Assembly: GCF_002160825.1 (NCBI RefSeq)
Contig: NZ_NFLI01000015.1
Location: forward strand, 41,498-105,497
Origin: Lachnoclostridium sp. An131
GTDB lineage: Bacteria > Bacillota > Clostridia > Lachnospirales > Lachnospiraceae
DNA length: 64,000 nt
Direction: 5' to 3'
In this document: positions 55,381-63,738 of the stretch, one piece after another
Position numbering within the stretch: the stretch's first letter is position 1
How the letters are laid out: every line of letters begins with the position of its first letter
The notes under the pieces: model-generated
Told to the model about the DNA's origin: nothing
The model's input: only the letters and a program-made list of their open reading frames with translations
Database searches by the model: none
Translations under genes and position numbers: made by a program

Positions 55381-56409
55381 TTATACAACCGTATTTCCTT
55401 TGACCCGGCAGGTCTTCGGCGCCCATCCGCTGTCCTGGCTGTTCTGCTGTGCCAGACGCCGGAAAATCTGATCCGCCATTGCCGGAAAATCCTGCTCTAT
55501 CACATGGATCCCAAGCTCTCCCGCTCCCTGCATCATTCCAATCATGGCAGCCGGCCGGGAGCTTCCCCTGTCATGCAGAATCCCTTCACAGACCATTCCC
55601 AGCTCTCCTACTGCGTAGAGGATGCTGTCGCACGCTTCGATCTGCTCCAGTGCATCCCGCAGAAGCTCCTGCGGAATCCGCTCTGTTCTGTTGTGGTATT
55701 CATAGGGAATAGGAATCACCTTTCCGTCAGGCGCATACTTCCGAAAGGTGTCCTCCCGGAGCTTCAGGCTGCCAATCTGCAGATTGTCCCAGCTGACATA
55801 GGCTGTATTTTTACAGCCCTTGCGCCTCATATAGGTGAGCAGCCTGCGTACTGTCCCGGCATTGTCCAGGCAGACGGCATCCACATATGGGCCTCCGTCT
55901 ACCGCGTCAAATAAAACGATGTTCATACCCAGGCCCTTCAGCTTCCGGACCGCGTCTTCCGAAAGCGCCATGTCCTCCTTCCAGAGAATCAGGTTTCTCA
56001 ATCCCTTGCTGTAAATCCGGTAGAGGCAGCTTTCCAGAGGCACAGCGGCCGGCTTCTGCTGAAACAGGACGAGGGAATCCTGCGCATCGGCCCTGGTCTG
56101 CACTGCGTCAATCATTCTGGAAAAGAATTCATTCTGTGCAGGAGCTACTACAGTCACAATATCCATCTGTCCGTCTCTTGGCCCATAATACAGGGAGACT
56201 CTTGTTCCGCTCCCCTGTACGCGGGAAATAATGCGTTCCTGCTCCAGAAGATCCAGCGCCCTCCGTACAGTCACCCTGCTGACCCCCAGCTCTTCCGCCA
56301 GTTTCCGCTCCGGAGGAAGCAGCTCTCCATCTTCATATTGTCCCTTGTAGATTGCCTTGCATAGATATCCCCTGACATCTCCATAAAGGTTCTCTGATTT
56401 CTGCCGCAT
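55381..56409 (-). CDS. GntR-type regulator with LacI-like sugar-sensor domain
   Basis: This 342-residue regulator has a winged HTH (about 8-75: GELLPPERKLAEELGVSRVTVRRALDLLEQE) followed by a periplasmic-binding-protein-like domain (about 85-335: VDAVQTRADAQDS, NIVLFDAVDGGPYVDAVCLDN). The C-terminal sensor would bind a sugar or polyol. A perfect 10-bp inverted repeat over the operon start site is its likely operator. Confidence 0.93.
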   Translation of the reverse strand: MRQKSENLYGDVRGYLCKAIYKGQYEDGELLPPERKLAEELGVSRVTVRRALDLLEQERIISRVQGSGTRVSLYYGPRDGQMDIVTVVAPAQNEFFSRMIDAVQTRADAQDSLVLFQQKPAAVPLESCLYRIYSKGLRNLILWKEDMALSEDAVRKLKGLGMNIVLFDAVDGGPYVDAVCLDNAGTVRRLLTYMRRKGCKNTAYVSWDNLQIGSLKLREDTFRKYAPDGKVIPIPYEYHNRTERIPQELLRDALEQIEACDSILYAVGELGMVCEGILHDRGSSRPAAMIGMMQGAGELGIHVIEQDFPAMADQIFRRLAQQNSQDSGWAPKTCRVKGNTVV

Positions 56410-56479
56410 CTCTTTTGCCCTGAAGAGGGCCGGTACTTCCGGTCCTCTCTTCCTTTCTGCAAATCCGTGGAAGCTGCTC

Positions 56480-58870
56480 TTAAGCGCTCATTGCGGTAGA
56501 AGCAGGATCCAGCCTCTTGATAATATCCTCCTGAATTTCAGGTGAAAGATCCAGGAAATTGACGAAGGTTCCGTGAATACGGACGATATATACGCCGCTG
56601 GGCGCATGTTTCTTTGGATCCTTCAAGACCTTTCGAAGCATTTCCGGCGTCGTGACATTTACATACAGGTAGAACGGCGAAACCCTTCCTTCGTCGTACT
56701 CGTTGAAAAACAGCGGACGGAAAATCTTGTCCCGGAATTCCAGCCCTTTCTCCTCCAGGGTTTTTCCCTTAAAATAACCAGGATTGATTCCGAAATGGGA
56801 CGCGCAGCCTCCGCTCATCGTCTCAAACGGAAGGTATCTGTTGGAAAGCATCCGCATGCCCAGGCCGCCGGAAGCATCTCCAAACAGAGGATCTACGCCG
56901 TAGTTCAGCATTTCTCTTGCCTTTCTTCCATCCGGCGTTGCTCCCACCCAGTATCCGTACATCAGATGTGTGGAGGGAGAAGAGAAATCCGGCCGGAATG
57001 GGTTCCCAAGGTAATTTTTCTGGGAAGCTACGATTGCTGCTGTCCTTTCTACGATCTGAGCGGCTTCTTCATCCACCTTCCGGATATTGTTTCCAAACTT
57101 GTCGCAGGCCAGCAGGTACTGGCGCATCTCTTCATCCTGTTCAAAGTTCGTGCGCAGGGCCTCCAGCATCCGGTCTGCATCCTGAGGACGCTCCGCAAGC
57201 AAAGTATCGATGGCGATAAAGGAATCTGCCAGCACGCTTGTTCCGTGAATCAGGCAGCCGCTTCCGTTATATTTCGTGCCCTGCCGCTTGGTGTCCCTCA
57301 TATCGATGCCGGTTTCGATTCCGCCCATCATCGAGGAGAGGAACGGCACCTGATACAGAGAAACCGCCTGAGAGGCCCCGTTCGCTGCACTGGCCATTTC
57401 TCCCGTATAGCGTTCCAGCTCCTTATAATAGATTTCGCGGATATTTTTCAGCACGTCAAGGCTATTGTCATAGCCCAGCTCCTTCCAGGTCTTTCCCAGC
57501 TGCTTTCCGGATATCTCTGATTTTCCATCCTGCAGAACCAGCTCCAGAACCTTCGGGAGATTCAGCCAGGAATTTGTCGTGTTTCCGTTGTCCTTTCCCA
57601 TAATCAGCGGCTCCTGGCAGCCTGCGACGGAGTAGTTTTCCAGATCCTCCTCATCCACGCCCCTGCGCCGCAACACCTCAAAGAGGGCGTCATCGTTGAA
57701 CAGGGAGGGGGTCAGCACGCCCGGCGTAAAGAAGAATTTTCCCATCTCCTCGTACAGCTTCTCCGGCGTGTTTTTGTGCAGCTTTACGGACAGGATGGGC
57801 TGGGGCAGGTTCATGTCAAAATAGGCGTCAAAGAGCGCATAGGAGGTGGCGTTTGTCAGGTCATTTCCTGCGCGGTCCTTTCCTCCGACCAGCAGGCTCT
57901 GTGAAATCGCCCAGCTCCGGTCTGCTACGTTGAAGAATACCAGCAGATGCTTCAAAAGGGCGGCTGTCATATCCCGGCCTGTGTCTTCTGCGGCCCGGTA
58001 TGGCTCAAAGATCCGGTCTGCATTTCCCACAGAAAGGGCAAAGGGATTCGGCGTCTGCTCTACGGTCATATTCTGCCAGATCAGGATAAAGGACTGTATG
58101 GCCTCATAGAGATCTCCCGCTCCATAAGCAGGCACTTTCTGCAGGGTATCTGCCATCAGCTGGTAACGCTCCTTTGTCTTTCCTTCGCTGGCGTCCGCCT
58201 TTTCCTGCGCCATTTGCTGATAGCGTCCTGCGAGGACAAGAAGCGCATCGATGCTGTACTTCATCGCTTCATAATATTGCTTTTTCTGCGCGTCGTCCGT
58301 CTCATCCTGCTTCTTTTCGATATCCCTGCGGACTGCCAGGGCTCCTCTTTTCAGATAGTCTCTCACATCCGGAACTACATGTCCGGTCACCTGCTCCATA
58401 AAGAAAATCACTTCTTCTGTATAGGTTTCTGCGGAAGCATAGGCTGCCGTCAGTGTCTTTGCAAAATCGTTCTTTGAATAGTAATCCTTTACATGCTCGA
58501 TCCGTTCTGCCGTGATATCACCGATCGGGCTGATATCCCCGAATACCTGAACCGGATCACAGTATCCCTCAAAGGACTTCACCTCGAAGGAAGGATTGAT
58601 CAGCGCGTAGGAACGGGCAAAGGCATCATCCTGGCTGCCTGCAAACAGGTGATAATCTCCCAGCGTCAGCGGAATACGTGTCATCACCTCCACCAGCGTA
58701 CGTCCTATGCGGATACAGTCCGGCTCAGACGCAAAGGTTCTGTCGCATTCCATGGCAATCTCCCTGGCAAGGAACCAGCCTTCCAGGTGATTCAGGGCTC
58801 TCTCCTCCTTAAAACGCGCTTTTGCGAGTTCCGTAATTTCCTCTGCAGAATAAACAGTTTCAATTCTCAT
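56480..58870 (-). CDS. Glycyl radical enzyme of unknown substrate
   Basis: This 796-residue PFL-superfamily enzyme has the active-site Cys418 and Glu420 in SVAGCQEPLIMGK, the pattern of dehydratase-type members. The glycyl-radical site is Gly767 in YIVRIHGTFVNFLDLSP, aligned with the usual RVxGYxA motif but with Tyr replaced by Thr. Other typical blocks are NPFALSVGNADRIFEP and FHGNGATPDG-like GYWVGATPDGRK. It needs activation by the radical SAM protein encoded just upstream. Neighbours (GntR-sugar sensor, FGGY kinase) suggest dehydration of a sugar or polyol, not pyruvate cleavage. Confidence 0.92.
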   Translation of the reverse strand: MRIETVYSAEEITELAKARFKEERALNHLEGWFLAREIAMECDRTFASEPDCIRIGRTLVEVMTRIPLTLGDYHLFAGSQDDAFARSYALINPSFEVKSFEGYCDPVQVFGDISPIGDITAERIEHVKDYYSKNDFAKTLTAAYASAETYTEEVIFFMEQVTGHVVPDVRDYLKRGALAVRRDIEKKQDETDDAQKKQYYEAMKYSIDALLVLAGRYQQMAQEKADASEGKTKERYQLMADTLQKVPAYGAGDLYEAIQSFILIWQNMTVEQTPNPFALSVGNADRIFEPYRAAEDTGRDMTAALLKHLLVFFNVADRSWAISQSLLVGGKDRAGNDLTNATSYALFDAYFDMNLPQPILSVKLHKNTPEKLYEEMGKFFFTPGVLTPSLFNDDALFEVLRRRGVDEEDLENYSVAGCQEPLIMGKDNGNTTNSWLNLPKVLELVLQDGKSEISGKQLGKTWKELGYDNSLDVLKNIREIYYKELERYTGEMASAANGASQAVSLYQVPFLSSMMGGIETGIDMRDTKRQGTKYNGSGCLIHGTSVLADSFIAIDTLLAERPQDADRMLEALRTNFEQDEEMRQYLLACDKFGNNIRKVDEEAAQIVERTAAIVASQKNYLGNPFRPDFSSPSTHLMYGYWVGATPDGRKAREMLNYGVDPLFGDASGGLGMRMLSNRYLPFETMSGGCASHFGINPGYFKGKTLEEKGLEFRDKIFRPLFFNEYDEGRVSPFYLYVNVTTPEMLRKVLKDPKKHAPSGVYIVRIHGTFVNFLDLSPEIQEDIIKRLDPASTAMSA

Positions 58871-58930
58871 GACTAGCTCCTTTCCCCAATACGGATTTTG
58901 TGGTAATAAAGGTTACGAAACAGCAGCCCT

Positions 58931-59845
58931 TCAGGTCCGGATGCAGGAAATTCCCTTTTCCTGAAGCGCCCTTTCAAAATATTCTACGGTCCCCGGCGCT
59001 ATGCGGCCCGGCGGCATCCGGTATTCCTCTCCGCACTGCTCCCACTTGGCCTTTCCAAATTCATGGTAGACGAGAAATTCCACTTTGGTATGCGGTCCCC
59101 GGATTTTTTCCTCAAACAGGGCCGCAAAGCCTGCAGCGTCCCTCGGAGAATCATTGAAGCCCGGAATCAGCGGCACCCGGATCAGCACATGGGGATGCAC
59201 AGCCGTCACCTTCTCCAGGTTTTCCAGGGTCTGCCTGCCGGAGGCGCCAATCCACTGCTTATGTATCTCCTCATCGTAATGCTTTACGTCCATGATCCAT
59301 TCGTCCACGAGAGAAATCAGCTCCGGCATTCGCGGATGGCTGCCATTGCACTCGATGGCGCGGTGAATTCCGGCTCTTCCCAGCTCCTGCAGCAGCTCCT
59401 TTACTGCATCGAACTGCATGCTGATCTCGCCTCCGGTGAGAGTTACTCCTCCTCCGTCAAAAAACATCGGCCTGGCACGGACGGCTTCTTCTACTATCTC
59501 TTCCACACGGAAGGTCTGGCAGGAAAAGCGGAGGCCCTTCTGTCTTTTGCTCCGGATGCAGGCATAGTCGCTGCAGCCTTCACAGACGGTTCTGTCAAGC
59601 CGCCCGTTTTGCACGGCGCCCCTGGGGCAGCATTCCTCTGTCAGCCACTCCCTTTCTGTCAGAAGTACGCCCTTTCTATCCATGCCTTCCGGGTTGGAGC
59701 ACCAGGGGCATTTCATATTACAGCCCTGCAGATGGTAGACCAGCCGGTTTCCTGCGCCGTCCTGAGAATAGTTGAAGCCCTTCTGAAAAATTTTCAGCGT
59801 TTGCTTCTTTTCTTCTGCTCCTGTTTCAGGAATGATTTCTTCCAT
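58931..59845 (-). CDS. Glycyl-radical-enzyme activating protein
   Basis: This 304-residue radical SAM enzyme generates the glycyl radical on its partner. The CxxxCxxC motif is CNMKCPWC (about 43-50), followed by an inserted Cys-rich segment (about 72-108: ECCPRGA, CEGCSDYAC) that would hold an extra 4Fe-4S cluster. TLTGGEISMQ and VDVKHYDEE-like WIMDVKHYD blocks follow. It is the first gene of the operon. Confidence 0.95.
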   Translation of the reverse strand: MEEIIPETGAEEKKQTLKIFQKGFNYSQDGAGNRLVYHLQGCNMKCPWCSNPEGMDRKGVLLTEREWLTEECCPRGAVQNGRLDRTVCEGCSDYACIRSKRQKGLRFSCQTFRVEEIVEEAVRARPMFFDGGGVTLTGGEISMQFDAVKELLQELGRAGIHRAIECNGSHPRMPELISLVDEWIMDVKHYDEEIHKQWIGASGRQTLENLEKVTAVHPHVLIRVPLIPGFNDSPRDAAGFAALFEEKIRGPHTKVEFLVYHEFGKAKWEQCGEEYRMPPGRIAPGTVEYFERALQEKGISCIRT

Positions 59846-59907
59846 AACTCACCATATCGTTTCTCCGGCAGCTTCCTGCCTGTGTTGTTCTGTTCAGCAG
59901 CTTCGCA

Positions 59908-59934
59908 AATTGGTATTACAGCACAATACCAATT
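59908..59934. promoter_or_regulatory. Perfect palindromic operator of the glycyl-radical operon
   Basis: AATTGGTATT-N7-AATACCAATT, 10-bp arms without mismatch. It lies just downstream of the -10 box, over or after the start site, where a repressor blocks transcription. The GntR protein encoded in the operon is the obvious ligand. Confidence 0.85.
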
Positions 59935-59944
59935 GTTTAATATT

Positions 59945-59973
59945 ATTATATCGGTCCTCTGAAAATTCGTCAA
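59945..59973 (-). promoter_or_regulatory. Promoter of the glycyl-radical operon
   Basis: On the minus strand TTGACG (59968-59973), a 17-base spacer, TATAAT (59945-59950). Confidence 0.9.
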
Positions 59974-59987
59974 TGAGAACCAGAAGA

Positions 59988-60043
59988 AAAACAGGAGCTT
60001 TCATAGGCCTGGTAAGCCCAGGCATCTGTGAAGGCTCCTGTTT
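59988..60043 (-). terminator. Terminator of the flavodoxin gene
   Basis: AAACAGGAGC...TTTCA pairs with TGAA...GCTCCTGTTT, with an inner AGGCCTGG stem. Confidence 0.7.
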
Positions 60044-60080
60044 CTGTATCTCGAGGAAGGAATGCGGCGGGGCCAGCGTT

Positions 60081-60629
60081 TCACACCGCCCGGCCAAGTG
60101 CTCTGGCCTGCTCGATCTCCGGCTTTCCCTGGATATCACCGACATCTCCATTTCCACCGGCCAGCACATGGCCCAGATTTTTCCATCTCAGGTGTTCCAT
60201 CAGATGATCGAAATACTGAACCACATCTTCAAATCCGTTTCCTTCTGCTGCCATCAGAAGCGCGCAGGACCGGTCATGACCTCTCAGAAGATTGCCATCA
60301 CCTTCCTCCAGTGCAAAAAGCCGGTCCACGGCGGTGCGGAGCTGTCCGCTCATATTCCAGTAATAAAGCGGAGATGCCATGACAATCACATCGCATTCCC
60401 GTACTGCCGCATAGATTTGTATCATATCATCCTTCTGTACACAGGGACATTCCCGGCTGCTGCGGCCTCCGAAGCAGCCCTTACAGCCATGAATTTCCAT
60501 ACGGTCCAGGAAGAATTCTGTCACCGTATGGCCCGCGCTCCCGGCTCCTTCCGTAAAAGCCTTTACAAGGGTTGAGGTGTTTCCGTTTCTGCGGGGGCTT
60601 CCATTTAAAATCACAATTTTCTTACTCAT
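60081..60629 (-). CDS. Flavodoxin-like NAD(P)H oxidoreductase
   Basis: This 182-residue FMN protein opens KKIVILNGSPRRNGNTSTLV, the FMN-phosphate loop, and has MASPLYYWNMSGQLRTAVDR. It includes CKGCFGG and CPCVQKDDM Cys pairs typical of iron-sulfur-flavoprotein relatives. It is divergent from an HxlR regulator that probably controls it. Confidence 0.92.
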   Translation of the reverse strand: MSKKIVILNGSPRRNGNTSTLVKAFTEGAGSAGHTVTEFFLDRMEIHGCKGCFGGRSSRECPCVQKDDMIQIYAAVRECDVIVMASPLYYWNMSGQLRTAVDRLFALEEGDGNLLRGHDRSCALLMAAEGNGFEDVVQYFDHLMEHLRWKNLGHVLAGGNGDVGDIQGKPEIEQARALGRAV

Positions 60630-60709
60630 ACATTCATTCCTCCATAATCTCTGATTGACTGTCTCCAGTTCTCATATTATAATCATAATCAGAATGAAAC
60701 AAAAAACAA

Positions 60710-60732
60710 GTACGCACATAAAAGTGCGATAC
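60710..60732. promoter_or_regulatory. Candidate HxlR operator
   Basis: GTACGCAC-N6-GTGCGATAC lies in the divergent intergenic region. The site is a 5-bp perfect dyad with outer GTA/TAC ends, as HxlR-type proteins prefer. Confidence 0.6.
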
Positions 60733-60772
60733 TAACATATACTTTATATACTTACCTGAAAGAGAGTATAAA

Positions 60773-61108
60773 ATGGGAAAACGCTGTATCTCAAACGAAT
60801 CCTTAGAGACTACCGGCTTCAACTATACCCTGTCTCTGATTAACGGAAAATATAAAATGACGATCCTTTATACCCTGATGGAATTCGGTGTCGTCCGCTT
60901 TAATGAGATGAAAAAATATATCGGAGGCATCTCCTACAAAACGCTCAGCTCCAGCTTAAAGGAGCTGGAAGCCGATCAGCTCGTTCACAGAGAGGAATAT
61001 CCCCAGATTCCGCCCAAAGTCGAATACAGTCTGACAGAACGGGGAAAATCTCTGATTCCGATTCTGGACGGAATGTGCGAATGGGGTGATAAAAACAGGG
61101 AGGGATAA
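60773..61108 (+). CDS. HxlR-family regulator
   Basis: This 111-residue winged-HTH protein has the HxlR pattern: LINGKYKMTILYTLMEFGVVRFNEMKKYI, GGISYKTLSSSLKELEADQLVHREEYPQIPPKVEYSLTERG. Such regulators respond to electrophiles or redox signals. It is divergent from a flavodoxin gene and 3 bases upstream of a HAD gene. Confidence 0.95.
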   Translation: MGKRCISNESLETTGFNYTLSLINGKYKMTILYTLMEFGVVRFNEMKKYIGGISYKTLSSSLKELEADQLVHREEYPQIPPKVEYSLTERGKSLIPILDGMCEWGDKNREG

Positions 61109-61111
61109 CTT

Positions 61112-61774
61112 ATGATTCAATCTGTGATTTTTGATCTGGACGGACTTTTGATCGACAGCGAAGCCGTCTCCTATAAGATCTATCAGGAATGGATGAAAAA
61201 ATATGGCTGTGGTTTTCCGATCGACTATTATGCGCAGAATCTGTGCGGCAGATCCTCCGTACATAACATGAACCTTGTCATACAGGATTTTCATCTGCCC
61301 CTCTCCCTGGAAGAGGGACTGGCCATTTCGACGGCTCTGGAAGAAAAATATGTCCAGACAGGATTCGATTTGAAAGAAGGCGTCAAAGAGCTCCTTGAAT
61401 TTCTGAAAACACACAAATATAAAATCTCTCTCGCTTCCTCAAGCGTAAGGGAAAGAGCGCTTACCATATTAAAACATCACGATGTAGACCACTATTTTGA
61501 CACGCTGACCTTTGGATATGAAGTTCCCAATGGGAAGCCTGCCCCGGATATTTTTCTTGCAGCCTGCGGGAAAACCGGGATTGCGCCCGAACATTCCCTG
61601 GTGCTGGAAGACAGCGAAGCAGGCATACAGGCTGCGTTTTCAGCCGACATCCCGGTGATCTGCGTGCCCGATATGAAAAGACCAGGAAAAGAATTTCTGG
61701 AAAAGTCGCTGGCTGTCGTCGATTCTCTGTCACAGGTAATTAATTATCTGCAAACAGAAAAAGCGTCGCCATAG
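61112..61774 (+). CDS. HAD-superfamily phosphatase (beta-phosphoglucomutase-like)
   Basis: This 220-residue HAD hydrolase has the nucleophile motif IFDLDGLLIDSE (about 6-17), the cap helices, motif II SLASSSVRERA, the Lys in GKPAPDIFL (about 143-151), and acidic motif VLEDSEAG. The substrate is probably a sugar phosphate. It follows the HxlR gene with a 3-base gap and may be co-expressed. Confidence 0.93.
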   Translation: MIQSVIFDLDGLLIDSEAVSYKIYQEWMKKYGCGFPIDYYAQNLCGRSSVHNMNLVIQDFHLPLSLEEGLAISTALEEKYVQTGFDLKEGVKELLEFLKTHKYKISLASSSVRERALTILKHHDVDHYFDTLTFGYEVPNGKPAPDIFLAACGKTGIAPEHSLVLEDSEAGIQAAFSADIPVICVPDMKRPGKEFLEKSLAVVDSLSQVINYLQTEKASP

Positions 61775-61789
61775 CTCCTGACGCGTATT

Positions 61790-62656
61790 CTATGTATCGC
61801 TGTTTGTGAAGGAAAGACGGTGCACCCGCTTCTGCTCCACAGTCCTTTGCGTCCCCCTCGCATAAGGGATTTGCGGATATCCAAATCCTATCATCATCCC
61901 GATATAATGTTCTTCCGGTATTTCCAGCATCGCCTTAATCTCCGGCATCAGGTTCAGAACACTGAGCGGGAATGTCATCATCACGGCCCCGAGTCCTCTG
62001 GAGGCGCACAGAAGCTCAAAATAGGTGCCCGCAATCACGACATCCTGAACAGGCTCTCCCCGTCCAAGCGGTGCGTGCGGAATCAGGATATGAGGCGCTC
62101 CGCAAAAAAGCATGTCCGGCCTCACTGTTTTTTCCCAGCGCTTCATATCTTCATACGCTTCTTTCCCAAAGCCTTCCGGATAGAGCCCCTGAGCCGCCAG
62201 GCGCTCCATTTCTCTGTAAGCGATATTCCGGAAATAGTCTATCTGCTCCATGTCATCTATCAGAGTATATTCTACAAGCTACTTATTTCCGCCGTTCGGA
62301 GCATTGGCAAGCCTAGATATCATATCCTCGATCACGTCCCGCGGCACATTGCGCTTCTGATATCTGCGGCAGGAGCGGCGGCTGGCTGTGAGTGCATCCA
62401 TGACAGGGGTCGCTGTATCCGGTTCCGGCACTGGAAGACTGTCCTCCGGCCGGTGATGCAGGATACTTACCGCAGCTTCCGGACAGACAGCCAGGCAGTG
62501 TTCACACTGCCAGCAGCCATTCCAGCCAAACTCTTCAAATTCTTTTATCCGCGGTCTTCTGTCCTCTCCCATATAAAGAATGCCTCCGGGACATACCCGG
62601 ATGCATTTACCACAGCCAATGCACTTATCATTAACCATAAACTCTGCTGGATTCAT
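61790..62656 (-). pseudogene. Ferredoxin-nitroreductase fusion interrupted by an amber codon
   Basis: Two same-frame pieces form one protein of about 288 residues. The N-terminal part (MNPAEFMVNDKCIGCGKCIRVCPGG; CWQCEHCLAVCPEAA) is a two-cluster ferredoxin and continues into the start of a nitroreductase domain (ASRRSCRRYQ, NAPNGGNK). TAG at 62279-62281 follows, and then LVEYTLIDDMEQIDYF and the rest of the nitroreductase. The stop sits where relatives have a residue such as Gln. No frameshift exists. It has its own consensus promoter. Confidence 0.85.
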
Positions 62657-62697
62657 GCGTCCACCTGCTTTCTCTCGTTTTCTTTTTTCTTATTGAT

Positions 62698-62726
62698 ATT
62701 TTATAAAAACCGCAGGATCTTAGCAA
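62698..62726 (-). promoter_or_regulatory. Promoter of the ferredoxin-nitroreductase gene
   Basis: On the minus strand TTGCTA (62721-62726), a 17-base spacer, TAAAAT (62698-62703). Confidence 0.65.
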
Positions 62727-62747
62727 GCAGGCACTTTTCTGTCAGAT

Positions 62748-62765
62748 GGTTACCTTTGGGTAACC
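62748..62765. promoter_or_regulatory. Perfect palindrome upstream of the nitroreductase promoter
   Basis: GGTTACC-TTTG-GGTAACC lies 22 bases upstream of the -35 box, a position fit for an activator. Confidence 0.5.
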
Positions 62766-62838
62766 TATGTATTTCCGGTAAATTTTGTTTTGCAGTATTC
62801 TTACGAGTATCAAAAGCTTATCCTATGAGAAGCTTTGT

Positions 62839-63738
62839 CTATTCAGGAGTGATTTCCACCACAACCAATTCCGGACGATTAAACACCCTTGGCAGCTCAT
62901 TTCGGCATAGTCCCCGGCTGACAATCATCGTTGTATGCTCTCCCAGCTCATATCTTCCTCCTGCATATTCAGGAAACCATCCCTGATTGGGCGCATACAG
63001 TCCGTTTAATATCCACGGAATTCGGATTTGGCCTCCATGCGCATGTCCGGAAATCACCAGATCGAATCCGCTGTCCTTATAATCCTGTACCAATTCCGGT
63101 CGATGAGACAACAGGATCGAATAGACACCCTCTTCCCTCTGGTATTTACAGGAGGCAAGCTGTGCCTGCCATTCTTCCGACGTTCCGTCGGTTAAGCGGG
63201 CACCATTTCCAAAGCAGTCGGGATCGTCCACGCCAAAGATCTGGAGCTTTTGTCCCTGTACTTCCAGTAACCTGCCTTCTCCCTCCAAAACTTCCACACC
63301 GTATGTTTCCATTTCCTGCTTCACTTCTTCCGCTCTGCCGCTCCAGAATTCATGATTTCCTGACACATAAAAACACGGATATTTCCCACCAAGCTTCGAA
63401 ACCAGCATCCAGACGCCGTCGCCTGGCACTTCATCATCTGCGATATCTCCGGCCAGTAAAACAGCATCTGGCTCTTGTCTGGATATCGCATCTAATAAAT
63501 CATTCTGTCCCTCCCCGTAGATGCCAGCATGCAGATCTGTGATCACCGTCAGACGTACAGGCTCCCGCAGAAAAGGCGTTGTCTCCTGGTATGTCCGCAC
63601 TGTCAGCCTTTTATCCAGTGCAATAAAAATAAACAGGCACAGTACAGCCGCCAGGCAGAATATTTTCCCTGCTGTCGACCATTGAGATTTGCTTTTCATT
63701 TGGTCAAGGAATCCTTTTATCGCATCTGCATCAAACAT
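62839..63738 (-). CDS. Membrane-anchored metallophosphoesterase
   Basis: This protein has about 299 residues and starts at 63738 (MFDADAIKG) after CGGAG; a TTG 21 bases earlier is less likely. One membrane segment (about 22-42) precedes a calcineurin-like domain: VITDLHAGIYG (about 63-73), AGDIADDE, YVSGNHEFWSG, LLSHRPELV and SGHAHGGQI. This is the YkuE/YaeI-type lipid-facing class. The substrate is unknown. Confidence 0.92.
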   Translation of the reverse strand: MFDADAIKGFLDQMKSKSQWSTAGKIFCLAAVLCLFIFIALDKRLTVRTYQETTPFLREPVRLTVITDLHAGIYGEGQNDLLDAISRQEPDAVLLAGDIADDEVPGDGVWMLVSKLGGKYPCFYVSGNHEFWSGRAEEVKQEMETYGVEVLEGEGRLLEVQGQKLQIFGVDDPDCFGNGARLTDGTSEEWQAQLASCKYQREEGVYSILLSHRPELVQDYKDSGFDLVISGHAHGGQIRIPWILNGLYAPNQGWFPEYAGGRYELGEHTTMIVSRGLCRNELPRVFNRPELVVVEITPE

